Made by a program: the position numbers and the translations under genes
The notes under the pieces: model-generated
Told to the model about the DNA's origin: nothing
Databases searched by the model: none
Seen by the model: only the letters and a program-made list of their open reading frames with translations
Shown: in pieces, positions 12,001 through 23,130 of the stretch
Layout: the number at the start of each line of letters is the position of its first letter
Numbering within the stretch: position 1 is the stretch's first letter
Assembly (NCBI GenBank): GCA_963921825.1
Contig: OY997594.1
Span: 3,601,001 to 3,665,000, forward strand
Length of the DNA stretch: 64,000 nucleotides
DNA from: Erodium maritimum
Taxonomy: Eukaryota; Streptophyta; Magnoliopsida; Geraniales; Geraniaceae
Direction of reading: 5' to 3'

Positions 12001-12440
12001 GCGTCGCTCGCCACCGTCGCGAACACGCCGGAGACCGCGTGAGCCGCCGGATTGTTCGGATTCCCGGCGGAGAAGTACCTCTTGCAATTCTCGTACACCG
12101 AGAAATAGACGGCGTGAGCGGGTCCGGCGCCGAGGCCCATGGCCGCAATGCCGCGGTAGAGCCCCCTCACACCCTCCGTCTTCATCACCGACCGGACGGC
12201 TTCGCCGACTCCGGCCGATTTCATCGGGCAGGCGACGAGGGCTTGCATGTGGGTCTTGACGGTGTCGACGGGGAACATGGCCATGTGCTCGATTGAGCCC
12301 GCGATGGATCCGGCGACCATGAATTGCCAGAAGTAGAGGCCGTCGTGAGCCGCGGCGGCGATCTCCGGCTGCGAATCTGGTGATTGGGTCATTGATTTGA
12401 ACTCCGGTTTCTGGAATTTGGGTGTGGCGTCAGTCGCCAT
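9076..12440 (-). CDS. MIT: Mitoferrin-like mitochondrial iron carrier
   Basis: Inner-mitochondrial-membrane carrier of the SLC25 family, expected to import iron for Fe-S cluster and heme synthesis. Two exons, 11667-12440 (258 codons) and 9076-9291, join in phase 0 to give 329 aa. The three carrier signatures are complete: FPVDTVKTHMQ (about residues 56-66), TPMDMVKQRLQ (150-160) and TPLDVVKTQLQ (246-256). Mitoferrin-type contact motifs are also present: GPAHAVYF, MNAPFTAVHF and HAPAAAICWSTYEA. The basic N-terminus (MATDATPKFQK) has no obvious cleaved signal. The 2375-bp intron (9292-11666) is filled with inverted-repeat elements. No coding defect was seen. Iron specificity rests on the family match. 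Confidence 0.93.
9421..9855. mobile_element. Foldback MITE in mitoferrin intron
   Basis: The left end TAGGGATAATTGCAAAATAG mirrors the right end, whose reverse complement is TAGGAGTAATTGCAAAAAAG. The 435-bp element has no coding capacity. A shorter relative lies at 10506-10678. Confidence 0.65.
10506..10678. mobile_element. Shortened copy of the same foldback MITE
   Basis: Starts TAGGGATAATTGCA and ends with GCAATTATCCCTA. It shares the internal 'gtaaaatcatcattttt' and 'acaacaaaaa(g)acaagg' text with 9421-9855 but is about 260 bp shorter, as expected for an internally deleted copy. Confidence 0.6.
11272..11595. mobile_element. Foldback MITE, family also found in PG intron 1
   Basis: Long terminal inverted repeats of about 40 bp: 'ttgcggtgaactatgcacg' near the left end and its reverse complement near the right end. 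The same family (...ttgcgatgaactatg..., ...tttgtaaat...ggtgaatta...) sits in intron 1 of the polygalacturonase copies. It lies in the mitoferrin intron close to the exon 1 donor. Confidence 0.7.
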
Positions 12441-13919
12441 AGAGATTTGGGCTCGAATCAGGGAATTTTAGATTATTTTTTTTGCTCCTATTTTCTGGGA
12501 ATTGATCGAAATAGCAATTGAGAGTTGCAATTGAACGAGAACAGACACAGAGAGAGCCGTTACTGACAGCGCAGAGAGGCTACAGGACATAGACGTGGGG
12601 GAGAGGAGGACGAAGCTTCGATTTTTGGAATTAGGGTTCATTTCCTAATTTACATTTTAGTGTTACTAATTATTTTTTTTTCTTACCCAAATTTCCATTC
12701 AGATTCGTTTCTGAGCCGCCAGCAACTTCCGGTCAAGAGCGTCATTAATACTTACTTTGAAAAAATGTTCCGTCTATGGGTGGAAAAAAAAGCAGTAAAA
12801 CCAACCATCACCAATCGGAAACCGCGCCGAAAAATCCGGAATCAGGGTCACCGACAACATATCTTGTGGAGAGACGGTCGAACCGGAAGGTTAATGGTTG
12901 GTTGTCGGTTATTGAAACGTCAAACTATCGGTTAACCAACCAAATCAGTATTGTTCATCATATAAATGTGGATTCATAATAACCACTGATCTGATATAGA
13001 TGAATGGCTCATGAGCACTCTTCTGTATCATATGGATTGCCAACATAGAACACGATGACTTATATGTATTTTTTCTTTTATTTTGGAGAAGGTAGTAATA
13101 TGTTTTGGCTTGAAATAAAAATCCGGGTATGTTATTGGTATCCAAATTTGTACTTACATAAAGTAAGTGGTTGGTTGGTTAAGATCACTAATCAACCGGC
13201 CAGTAAACTGATTGGTTTCACTGTGAAGAATTGGTTTTTAGGTTGGAACTGGTTTCAAAATATATCAAATCGATAATATCGGGTTGGGTTCATGAAAGGT
13301 CCATTGAGTGGTTAACCACCCAATTCCCACTCTTAATTGTGAATAAGAAGAATTCGTTTGTTTTGGTATATACTTATTTTCAATTAATTATTAACACGTT
13401 TCATCTTAGGGTTATTATTACGTCAGTTTGGTTTGACCCAGCCTAGGAGTTTTGGTGCGGATTAATCTTGGAATCTAATCATATTTTCGTCTGAATTGTG
13501 TTCGATCTTTAGTTTCAGTTTTTAATTCTTTCCAAAATCTTATAGAATTTGATGTAAATGTGACGAAATTCGTCTAACGTTGTAGGAGTGTTTGTTTATG
13601 TATCTCAACCGTTAAAATGCATTTGTTAATTGACAAGGCCGAGTCATGGGTATGCTCGACCCCAACCCGAGTCCTTTGATCGCCTTCTCCTTTTTGCTTA
13701 TAAATCATTAAATCCTCTAGTTTGTATCCTATTCTTTTTCTTATTCCAGTTGATATTAGATGACTTCTCTTACAACCATAGGCGATTGAAATGTATTCAC
13801 CAAGAATAGTGTTACTTATGTTAAAGACACATCGTCGTCATATGAGTGTACTCGAAATAAAGTTGTAACATATTTCTAAGGTCAATTTGATGTGGTCTAC
13901 ATCTACACGATTGATATTT
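12441..13919. other. Mitoferrin 5' flank and intergenic DNA
   Basis: The first about 200 bp upstream of the mitoferrin ATG should contain its promoter and 5' UTR. The rest is AT-rich with no recognisable gene; short open frames lack any known domain. Confidence 0.45.
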
Positions 13920-14515
13920 GTTTTTCTTTTTGTAAATTGCGATATTTCATTAGATGATATCTTTGACTAATAGTTCACCGAGTTCCACCGGAATCTCCAT
14001 GAACCGCCAATCAATAGTACACCAATCGTTAGCATTTCGAGCTAAACAATGCGCTACACAATTTGCCTCTCTACGCACAAAGGTAATATTAAAAACCTCC
14101 AATACCTTCAGTTTTGCTCTGCACTCAATGACTACCGGCCCTATAGGAGACAATATAATCTCTTCTCTATTTATGACCTGGACAACACTCAGACAGTCAA
14201 GATTCAATTGAACCAACCAGTCATCCCTCCTCATACACCCATGTCAACGCTTCATTAATACTCATAATTTCAATCAACTCCGGACTCTGCTTCCCGGGCA
14301 TGACTATGCACCTCGCGTTTATAGCCCACCCCGTCTCGTCCCTGCACACCATACCCCTCCTCCTCCCAATCGACCCATAACCGAGCCATCCACGTTTACT
14401 TTCACCCTCCCTGCCCCCGGTTTTACCAATCTCCTCCTCTGGTCCCCCTTACCCACACTCGGCCCACCTCCTCCTCTCACTCCCCCACCGTCCACCTCCC
14501 CATTTAACATCTTTG
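13920..14515 (-). mobile_element. 5'-truncated LINE: RNase H domain and 3' tail
   Basis: On the minus strand the text encodes an RNase H-like domain as found at the C-terminus of plant L1-type LINEs: KVNVDGSV near 14400, then LDCLSVVQVIN and FVRREANCVAHCLAR near 14050-14200. It ends in an A-rich tail after 'gatgaaatatcgcaattta' (13920-13955). The two parts lie in different frames, and the open frame is broken at least once between them, so this is a decayed 3' fragment. No reverse transcriptase remains. Confidence 0.75.
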
Positions 14516-15023
14516 TGACTTTTATATTGTAGTTATATAGATGTCTAGTTTTATTATGACTTGTATATAAATACCCGGCTTATATGGGAAAGGGGACAGA
14601 TGAAAAGTAATGAGAACCTTAAAAAAATTAACAAATACAAAGTGCTACTTATAGAAACTAAAACCACATGCTATTGTGACTCATTTTGATGTTATATTTT
14701 TAGATGATAGCTTTTTTGAAATAATAACATGTGATTATAGGGAATCGTTAACTGATTATATGCATGTTAAGTTTGTCCTTAAAAAAGTTAGCTAGGGTTA
14801 TGACTTAAAAAATGGTTAGTTAGGGTTATGAAATAATCAACGGTTATGATTTTTTTTGAAGATCGATTAGGGATAAAACGTCCAAAATCATCTTCATCTA
14901 CCTTAATGTTATGGAATTACCCGTTGTAATAAAAACAGTGTTACTCATAAAAGCATTCAAATATGTCTTCCTTAAAGAAAGTGACGGCCAAACCAACCAG
15001 AAACAACAATAGTATGAACCATC
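14516..15023. other. Intergenic, UGT copy A 3' flank
   Basis: AT-rich DNA, no gene seen. It contains short repeats of 'gttagttagggttatga' near 14790-14840. Confidence 0.4.
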
Positions 15024-17941
15024 TCATAGATCCACAATGCCATTTATAAATGAATCGAGACTAGTTTCAGACGATCCATCCTTCGCAACAGCACTCCGAC
15101 ACACCATCCGAAGATCCATACTTCTCTTCCTCATCTCTCGTCCCTCCTGACTCCTTAATTCCATAACCCTTTGCACAAGCTCCGCAACTTCCTCTCTGCT
15201 ACTCACCTCACCTACTTCGTACTTCTTCAACCGCAGCCCAACCTTCCAGTCTTCAACAATCATCTTACTGTTAAGATCCTGATCCGCAATCATCGGGAAC
15301 GTAACAAAAGGCACTCCAGCATACAAACCCTCCACAACAGAGCTCCAACCACAATGTGTCAAAAACCCACCAACCGAAGAGTGAGATAGCACCCTCAACT
15401 GCTCACACCACGGCACCACCAAACACGTGTCACTGCCCGCCTCCCGAAGCCTCTGAGCATTGCCTCTGGCAAAATAACCTTAAAACGGTGAATTCTTTGT
15501 AAACTAATCGTTTTTAATGAATTCTCGATTTTACCCTTAATGACAGTTATCTGGTCGGTTGGGTCATATCCCGATCTGATAAAGTCATTAAGGGTAAAAA
15601 CGTAATTTCACAACAAACAGAAAAGTAGATTGGCCGATACCAGAGTGTTTTAAATGAAGGCTATTTTGTAAAGTAACATTTCTTTAATGAATTTCCGATT
15701 TTATCCTTACTGAAAGTTATCTGATCGGTTGGGTCTTATCCCTTATCAGGTATGACCATTAAGGGTAAAAACGTAATTTCACAACAAATAGAAAAGAAAG
15801 TTGTCTGTTTTGCAAAGAATTTAATGAATTTACGATTTTGCCCTTAATAAAAGTTCTATGACCGGTTGGGTTTGGTCCCCGCTCGGATATAGTTATTAAG
15901 GATAAAAACGTAATTTCACAATAAAAAGAAAATAAGGTTAGCCGGTGAGAGCGTGTTTCAAATGGAGGCTATTTTGCAAACTTACCCTCTAACAACCCAC
16001 AGGAACCGAACACTGGCGATGCGCAGACCGGTCGCGATCTCATCCGTTTGGGCGGTCGAGATCGACTGGTGACTTCCGAATGATATATAGATGACGGAAT
16101 CCGGCGGCTGCCGGTCCAAGAACCGGAATACATCTTGCTCGGGCTCGGGACCGGGGGAGATGTTCAAGTTGAAGTGAGGTATGGTGGGGCCGACAGTGTG
16201 GACCGGGAAGGGGAAGACCGGAGCCAGAGCGGCGACTGCATCGGGTTCGAGTTCGTATACGGAGGATAACAAGAGGTATTGAGCCTTAGAGACCGATGTG
16301 AACTGTTCAAGGAGTTGGTGCATGATATGTGGCCCCTTTTCACCTAACATCATTTGTGGAAGGTCAACTATCTTTGTGGGGGGAACTCCCGGAAGGTAGT
16401 CCACTATTTCTTCTCCCTTTTCTTCTTTCACCTCAATCAATCAAAAGCAAGAATTAAGATTTAATCTTTGTTAAGATAAACTAACTAGAAAAGTTGTTTA
16501 ATAATCAAAACACACAGTCATCTTATTATTAGTCACACAAAACACGATTTTCGTTGAATCGTATCGACACAAACAATTTTATTTCCGGTAGAAACACATT
16601 GCCACCTTGTTTTTTCCTAAAAAAAACAACTCATTTACCATCAAAGGTGATTGCGTGTTTTTGCAGAAAGAAAAATCAAAACGTCAGTATGATTTCACGA
16701 AAACCCGTCATTTTTGTATAAATAAATGAGCTGGTTTTCTAGTTGGCATCAGAAGTTGGTTCTTGTAAACACGCATCAATAATAGTTTGTCGTTTCAAAA
16801 AAAAAATCTTACTATTTTTAAAATAAAAAAATATTTTTCTACTTAATCCATATGGGTTTAATGGACACTCCAACTCTTTTATCATTTTATTTCATTAAGT
16901 TATAAACATATTAGTCCGTAAAAATGTCAAAAATTATTTCCGATCGATGAATTTGATATTGTTTTTAGGGGTAACTTAACTTCAATACCCTAAATATTTC
17001 ATATTTAATTTAGAGTACCCTAAACCTTTCTTTGTGTCACCTCAGTACCCTAAATCGTCATTAATACATTTAGAGTACCTTAATTTTTTTTGTCACCTAA
17101 GTACCCTAAACTTTCATTAATTTTATTTTAGTACTCATTGTTAACTTTCTATATGATTTTTTATCAAAAAAAGTAAAATGACCATATTACTCTTCACTAA
17201 CAACTAAGTTTAGGGTAAACTTAACGGTGAGTACGAAAATAAAATTAATAAAAGTTTAGGCAACTGAAGTGACAAAAAAAGATTTAGGATGTTCTAAACG
17301 AATTATTGATAATTTAAAATATCGATGTGATACAGAAAAAGATTCACAACATTTTAAATAAAATATAAAAAATTTAGAAGAGTATTTATCCCAAATGTAA
17401 TTATAAATCTTTAACTCAAATAGGGTAGAGGCTAACCTCGGAGATTCACCGGAAAATGCCCGTTCCGGGCGAAGAGACGAAAATGGTAGAAAAACGAGAA
17501 CATGGAGGAGGACATGGTCCAGAAAGATGCCACCGGAATATTCCTCCGGTTCCCAACTCGGACGGCCCAACTCAAAAAAGTATCGGCCACGACAACCGTC
17601 GGCGGCGGCTCAAGCAGCTGAGTATCCAGAAGCCGCTCGAACGGAGCTTCCATCTTCGTGCGGACAGCTTCCAAGAACCCGGCCATGTCGGCGGCGCGGA
17701 CCAGTTCGGAGGGGACAACGTTGGGGATGGAGACGAATCGTAGGTTGTCGGGTTTGGGGTCGGAGCCGATGAAGCCGAGCCACTCCTCCGTGAGGACGAC
17801 GGTTACGATGACGTGGCTTCGGGCCTTGACGGCGAGGACCTTGCAGAAATTGAGCATGGGGTTGATGTGGCCTCGGCCCGGGTACGGCATCGCCACCACG
17901 TGTCGGGTCCGGGTCGGGTCGACGGCACCGGAGGGATCCAT
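15024..17941 (-). CDS. UGT87A: UGT87A-type UDP-glycosyltransferase, copy A
   Basis: Cytosolic family-1 glycosyltransferase that moves sugar from a UDP-sugar to small molecules; the acceptor is unknown. Exons 17437-17941, 15986-16424 and 15466 minus one (15024-15465) join in frame to give 461 aa. The catalytic His is in [13 protein letters not shown] (His25), with the partner Asp in VADTFLSWA (Asp120). The C-terminal PSPG box starts WCEQLRVLSHSSVGGFLTHC and ends at DQ. Blocks such as [16 protein letters not shown] and [14 protein letters not shown] are typical of UGT87A. The first intron is at the usual UGT87 place. The second (15466-15985) consists of repeat DNA and looks newly gained. The PSPG box reads HCGWSS where the family and copy B have HCGWNS. 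No stop or frameshift. Confidence 0.92.
15466..15985. mobile_element. Repeat-derived intron 2 of UGT copy A
   Basis: The whole intron is three tandem cores of a dispersed repeat, at about 15512-15620, 15680-15790 and 15820-15930. Each core contains TTTTACCCTTAATGA and, inverted, TCATTAAGGGTAAAA. The intron ends carry inverted GCAAAATAACCTT / AGGCTATTTTGC motifs. AGAGG flanks both sides. Related elements lie at 25796-25930, 55013-55475, 56280-56590 and 56895-57600. Confidence 0.7.
16965..17395. mobile_element. Foldback element in UGT copy A intron 1
   Basis: Segments with 'agtaccctaaa' and 'attaattttattttagtac' at 17020-17150 recur in inverted form at 17215-17300. The arms are imperfect and the ends are not sharply defined. 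No coding capacity. Confidence 0.5.
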
Positions 17942-18170
17942 TTTGGGGATCGAAGTGATTGATTAATTTTGGAAGACGATAGTGTGGTGTAAAACATTAT
18001 ATGGGCATAAGTATCACCACGTGTCATGTTTTCAGAAGAGTCCCATACTTTGGATATCAGTAGGACTTTGGCTGAAAGTGAAACACAATAAAGTAAAAAG
18101 AACCGTTTTTCTAACAACAAGGACACAAGGTGTTCAAAATTTGATACACTGTTATCCATATGTTGATTTA
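17942..18170. promoter_or_regulatory. UGT copy A upstream region
   Basis: The 5' flank of the minus-strand UGT. The text just before the ATG (cgatccccaaa) is shared with copy B, but homology fades within a few tens of bases. No clear TATA box could be assigned. Confidence 0.35.
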
Positions 18171-18478
18171 GAGCATCACAGTGTTATCGTCGATTGCTGG
18201 CGGGGAGTGGTTGACGGGGAGCATTAAAATAATGTTTTTTGCCTCACCGTTAACTTGTCATCGGTGGAAAACTTCAGCATCGTACAATGGTAGGTGGTAA
18301 GAGCTAGTGGTAAGAGCTTTTTCCTTCACAATTTTGCTCACCGCCGGTCCGCCGGTGTTGAGAAGAGATGGATAGCTCCCCATCGGTCCTTACAGCCAGC
18401 TCCCTGCCTGCTCCACGTCGCCGATTGCTCACCTCCAGCACCTCCCCGCCAGCTCCCCGCCAACTATTGTGGATACTC
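18171..18478. mobile_element. Tourist-like MITE
   Basis: A 308-bp element flanked by a 3-bp TTA duplication (18168-18170 and 18479-18481). The ends are inverted: GAGCATCACAGTG on the left and, reverse-complemented, GAGTATCCACAATAG on the right. Subterminal GGCGGGGAG motifs are also inverted. TSD length and end motif fit PIF/Harbinger (Tourist). Confidence 0.7.
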
Positions 18479-18481
18479 TTA

Positions 18482-19545
18482 CATTGAGGTGTGGGTGAAT
18501 AAGATGTTTGATGGATTCATGTATGGGCAAAGATCGCCCAAGATCGATAGGGATCGCCGGAAAGCCTAATTAGGGCTCAATCTCGTACTCCAATTGTCCG
18601 GAAGAAGAAGACCACCACACGCATGTCCTAGTGGTTGTGCTTTTAGGTCCGAAACCTTCTATTGATCCGTCATGACGTCCGTTAGGGGTATGTAAATGGA
18701 ACGATTTAGACGAGATGACAAGTTCGACCACCGCGTAGATGGAACTCATCCTACGGTCCTCTAGCTCCGTCCTAGGAATCACCACTTCCTTTATCGAAAG
18801 TCCACCCCTCCTAGCCCCCAGATCATCAACTCGTCCTTCGATATAGGCTCGTTCTGGGACTTTATAATGTTGACGTGAAGAGGAGTACATCGAACCAAAC
18901 TAAAAGACCCATTATGTTAGAGTGATGGTCGAGGTTTGGGGTACATAAACATGTCTCTCTCGGTGGTGTTAGCCCTAGATTGAGAGAGATGTGCGTAGAG
19001 CCTCTGACCATTGGTTCGACTTGATTTCTTCTAGGTTACTAGGAGCTGTGATGGTCGGACGGTGCTTGGTGTTCTATTGGGTACTAACCTTAAAGTGCAA
19101 GTTCAACTTGGTTGAGGTAAGGATTACTAAGAAAAACCTTACATGAAATTACCATTGTAAGCTCAAATTGTAACTCACTCAGATTTCAAAGTAGATCTCC
19201 AAACAAGAATGATAGAAATGGGCAAGCCTAAATATTTAATTCAGTGTGGAGTAATCTAATAGAAAGGAGAAATGGAGGCTCACTAGACTTACCAGGACCA
19301 ATCTGAGTCCCATTTGTGTGATCGGATGGATAAAAATACCTTAACGACCGGTTCCTCGTTTATAAATATAGACGGCAATAAGTTGTAAAATATAAATACT
19401 GCGATTTTTTTCAAGAAGGTTTGAGCATACATACACCTGACATTTGTAACTTATTTGCAACCTCCATCATATGATTATACAGATGTTCAGTCATGTCATG
19501 ACCCACACATAATGGCCTGATTTTTACACATTAGAATGAACCATC
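18482..19545. other. Intergenic between UGT copies
   Basis: No supported gene; short open frames on both strands match nothing I recognise. Confidence 0.4.
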
Positions 19546-22500
19546 TCATCGCTCTAAGATGCCATCGATGAAGGAACCGATACTAGTTTCAGACGATCCA
19601 TCCTTCGCAACAACACTCCGACAAACCATCCGAAGATCCATACTTCTCTTCCTTATCTCTCGTCCCTCCTGACTCTCTAAATCCATAACCCTTTGCACGA
19701 GGTCCGCAACTTCCCCTCTACTACTCACCAAACCCTCACCTCCTCCATATTTTTTCAACCTCAACCCGACCTTCCAATCTTCAACAATCATCTTACTATT
19801 ATGATCCTGATCCGCCCCTATCGGGAACGTAACAAAGGGCACTCCAACATACAAGCCTTCCATAACTGAGTTCCAACCACAATGTGTCAAATACCCACCA
19901 ACCGAAGGGTGAGATAGCACCTTCAATTGGTCGCACCACGACACCACCAAACCCGTGTCGCCGCCCGCCTCCCTAATACTCCGATCATCGCCTCTAGCAA
20001 AATAACCTTCAAATAATCAATGATGAATACTTTACAAACTAACTTTTTTTTGTAATGAAAATTCGATTTTACATTCAATGAAGGTTACCTGGTCGGGTAA
20101 GTTCATTAGGGGCAAAATCATAATTTTACAAAAATAAATTCATTTCGAAATAAAACTACATCATACTTATTTGGTTCTAATTTTAGGGTTAATTACATTC
20201 ATCAACCCTAACTCATATACGTTTGAAGAATACCTACCCCAAATAACATATACATACCCCGAACTAATAGTTGTAACAACATCCCCATTCCATCAATTTT
20301 TTCGTCCATTTACTTTTCATTTTTTCAGAAATATCGAACTATCCGCGGTGTTACAATCCTAAAACCAACTCCAACCTTAAATTCATCCCTTGATCTCTCT
20401 CCAAACCTAAATCTAACCTTACAAATGGATGGAATGGGGGATATTGTTACAAACTGTTAGTTCGAGGTATATATTCTTTACGAAATAACTTTGAGGTATT
20501 TATCCGTTAAACGTGTATAGTACGGAATAAGTGAATGTAATTAACCCCTAATTTTATTACAAAGTTATGGTATTACCCTTAATAACCTTCCTGGTTGAGT
20601 AAACAAAATACCCGATTAATAGCGGGTAAAATCTGGATAGACTTCATTAAGGGCTAATCTAGGTTTCTACTAAAAATTTATGACTAATTTGCAAAAGATT
20701 TGATATCTAAACTAGTCCTCAGCTCCCCGTATTTTTTTATATATAAAAATGCTATTTTACAAATATCCCCTAGAGAAAAAGGTTGGCTGTGACAAAAAAG
20801 ATTTTGGATATAGTTTTCCTTGCAACGTGTCTAGAAGGGGTGGTACCTGTGATATTTCGGCTTGGGACTATGAGCGTATTTCAAATAGAGGCTATTTTAC
20901 AAACTTACCCTCTAGAAACCCATAAGAACCGGACGCCGGCTATGCGCAAACCGGCTACGATTTCGTCTATCTGGGCGGCGGAGATCGATAAGTAACTTCC
21001 GAATGATATATAGAGGACAGAATGAGACGGCTGCAAGTCCAGGAATCGGAATACATCTTGCTCGGGCTCGGGATCAGGACCGGGGGAGATGTTCAGGTTG
21101 AAGTAAGGTATGGTGGGGCCGACGGTGTGGACCGGGAAGGGGAAGATGGGAGCCAGAGCAACGACGACGTTAGGTTCGAGCTCGTATACGGAAGGTAACA
21201 AGAGGTACTGTGCCTTGGAGACCCATGTGAACGGTTCAAGGAGTTGCTCCAAGATATGTGGATTCTTCCCACTAAACATCATCTGTGGGAGGTCAACTAT
21301 CTTCGTGGGGGGAACTCCCGGAAGGTAGTCCACTATTTCTTCTCCCTTTTCTTCTTTCCCCTCCATCAAATAAAGTACATGAATTAGGATTCAATCTTTC
21401 AATCTCCCTTAAGACAAACTAAATGCACAAGCTGTTTATTTGTAAAATTATATCGTTATCTTTCACTTAGTCATACAAAATAACGATTTCTGTTAAATCG
21501 TATCAATGTGATAGTTCTTTCTACTGTGAGATCACATTGTTACCTGCGCTTTTTCCCTAAAAAACAACCCATTCACAAACAGATGTATAAACAAATTTGA
21601 TATAGTACGATTAAGAACATGGATTCTAATCTCATCATCTTCAAAGTAAAATAATTATTTCTACACTTGGCCCATATGTTCTTAACCGTCTTTTATTAAA
21701 GATTAATTACGGTTATCTATACTAACGTATACATATACTACACTTGTATATACTAATCTTTGAACACTACACATGCTTATCTTAATCTACCTTAATCTTT
21801 ATATTTGGTATGTAGGTTAGTGTATTATTTTTAATGGCAAATATAATATTAATAATCCAATGGTTTGGGGACGAAAACAAAGGACACGAGCGAAAAATCC
21901 GCAGTACAAAACACGAGCATGCGAACAAAGACACTTCAATCCAGGCTCGACAAAAGGTAAACAACCTAGATTTTTTCTATCGTGAAGCAAAAAAAATTGA
22001 GTTATGTAATTTTAACGGATAGGATAATATAGACATTGGTTAAAATCTTAAACATATATAAAAGTCAGTGTAAGTATCTATGATATCTAAACGTTAGTAT
22101 GTACATGTACAATACGTGTCTATGTTAGTAAAGAAATTGTAATTAACCCTTTTATTAAATCTGATCTACAAAACCTTTGTTTCCCTTCTAAAATGGGTTC
22201 TGATCCGATTTGTCGGTCAGAATCTATAAACTATAACCGAGTCTTCAACTATTGTATATAAACCTTGACCCGAATAAGTGTAGGACACTGACCTTGGATA
22301 TTCACCGGAAAATGGCCGTTCCGGGCCAGGAGACGAAAATGGTAGAAAAACGAGAACATGGAGGAGGACATGGTCCAGAAAGATGCCACCGGAATATTCC
22401 TCCGGTTCCCGACTCGGACGGCCCAACTCATAAAAGTATCGGCCATGAGAACCGTCGGCGGCGGCTCAAGCAGCTGAGTATCCAGAAGCCGCTCGAACGG

Positions 22501-22797
22501 AGCTTCCATCTTCGTGCGGACAGCTTCCAAGAACCCGGCCATGTCGGCGGCGCGGACCAGTTCGGAGGGGACAACGTTGGGGATGGAGACGAATCGTAGG
22601 TTGTCGGGTTTGGGGTCGGAGCCGATGAAGCCGAGCCACTCCTCCGTGAGGACGACGGTTACGATGACGTGGCTTCGGGCCTTGACGGCGAGGACCTTGC
22701 AGAAATTGAGCATGGGGTTGATGTGGCCTCGGCCTGGGTAAGGCATCGCCACCACGTGGCGGGTTTTGGTTGGGTCAACGGCGCCGGAGGGATCCAT
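19546..22797 (-). CDS. UGT87A: UGT87A-type UDP-glycosyltransferase, copy B
   Basis: Tandem duplicate of the copy at 15024-17941, same strand and exon plan: 22293-22797, 20909-21353, 19546-19993, joining in frame to give 465 aa. Exon 1 differs from copy A at only about 7 of 168 residues, while exon 2 differs at roughly one residue in five. The catalytic His is in [13 protein letters not shown] and the Asp in MADTFMSWA. The PSPG box is canonical ([20 protein letters not shown], then CGWNSVMEG, ending DQ). Intron 2 (19994-20908) is the same repeat-derived intron as in copy A, enlarged by a nested foldback element. No coding defect seen. The two copies may differ in expression or substrate; this cannot be told from sequence. 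Confidence 0.92.
19994..20908. mobile_element. Repeat-derived intron 2 of UGT copy B with nested MITE
   Basis: The ends match intron 2 of copy A: donor side gtaagtttgtaaaatagcct, acceptor side aaggttattttgctag, with AGAGG flanking. The interior contains one repeat core near 20040-20130, a foldback element at 20184-20552 and further core-like text to about 20660. Confidence 0.65.
20184..20552. mobile_element. Foldback MITE nested in UGT copy B intron 2
   Basis: The left end TTAGGGTTAATTACATTC is mirrored at the right end by GAATGTAATTAACCCCTAA. Inner arms (ccccattccatc / gatggaatggggg, and gaactaatagttgtaacaac / gttacaaactgttagttc) also pair. It is absent from the matching intron of copy A, so it came after the duplication or was lost there. 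Confidence 0.7.
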
Positions 22798-23130
22798 TTT
22801 GGGGATCGGAGTTTTTACAGAAGGAAGGAGTAGTTTAAGTCAACGCAATTAGAGAGATGATTGTAGATGAATGTAGGCATTAATTAATTGATTAGGAAAC
22901 ACAGTAATGTAGTGGGCAGGTAACACCATTGTCGCCATGTCATGATAGAGAGATGTTTGTACATTAATTTATGTACAATGAAATGTTTTTTTTTCTTCTG
23001 AAGATGAGATATTCGTCTTGTCAATATTTGAACGATAACATTCACGTCTCAATCGACCCTTTTCATGTCTATTGTGAGAGGTGAGAGTGCTTATTACAAC
23101 CCGTGCCCAGTTGATCATTCCCCCCATAGG
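22798..23130. promoter_or_regulatory. UGT copy B upstream region
   Basis: 5' flank of the minus-strand UGT copy B. No clear core promoter element was assigned. Confidence 0.35.

Noticed and set aside
17456-17966. Plus-strand open frames over UGT exon 1 (also 22252-22741)
   Set aside because: Shadows of the GC-rich minus-strand coding exon; nearly the same in both copies because exon 1 is nearly the same.
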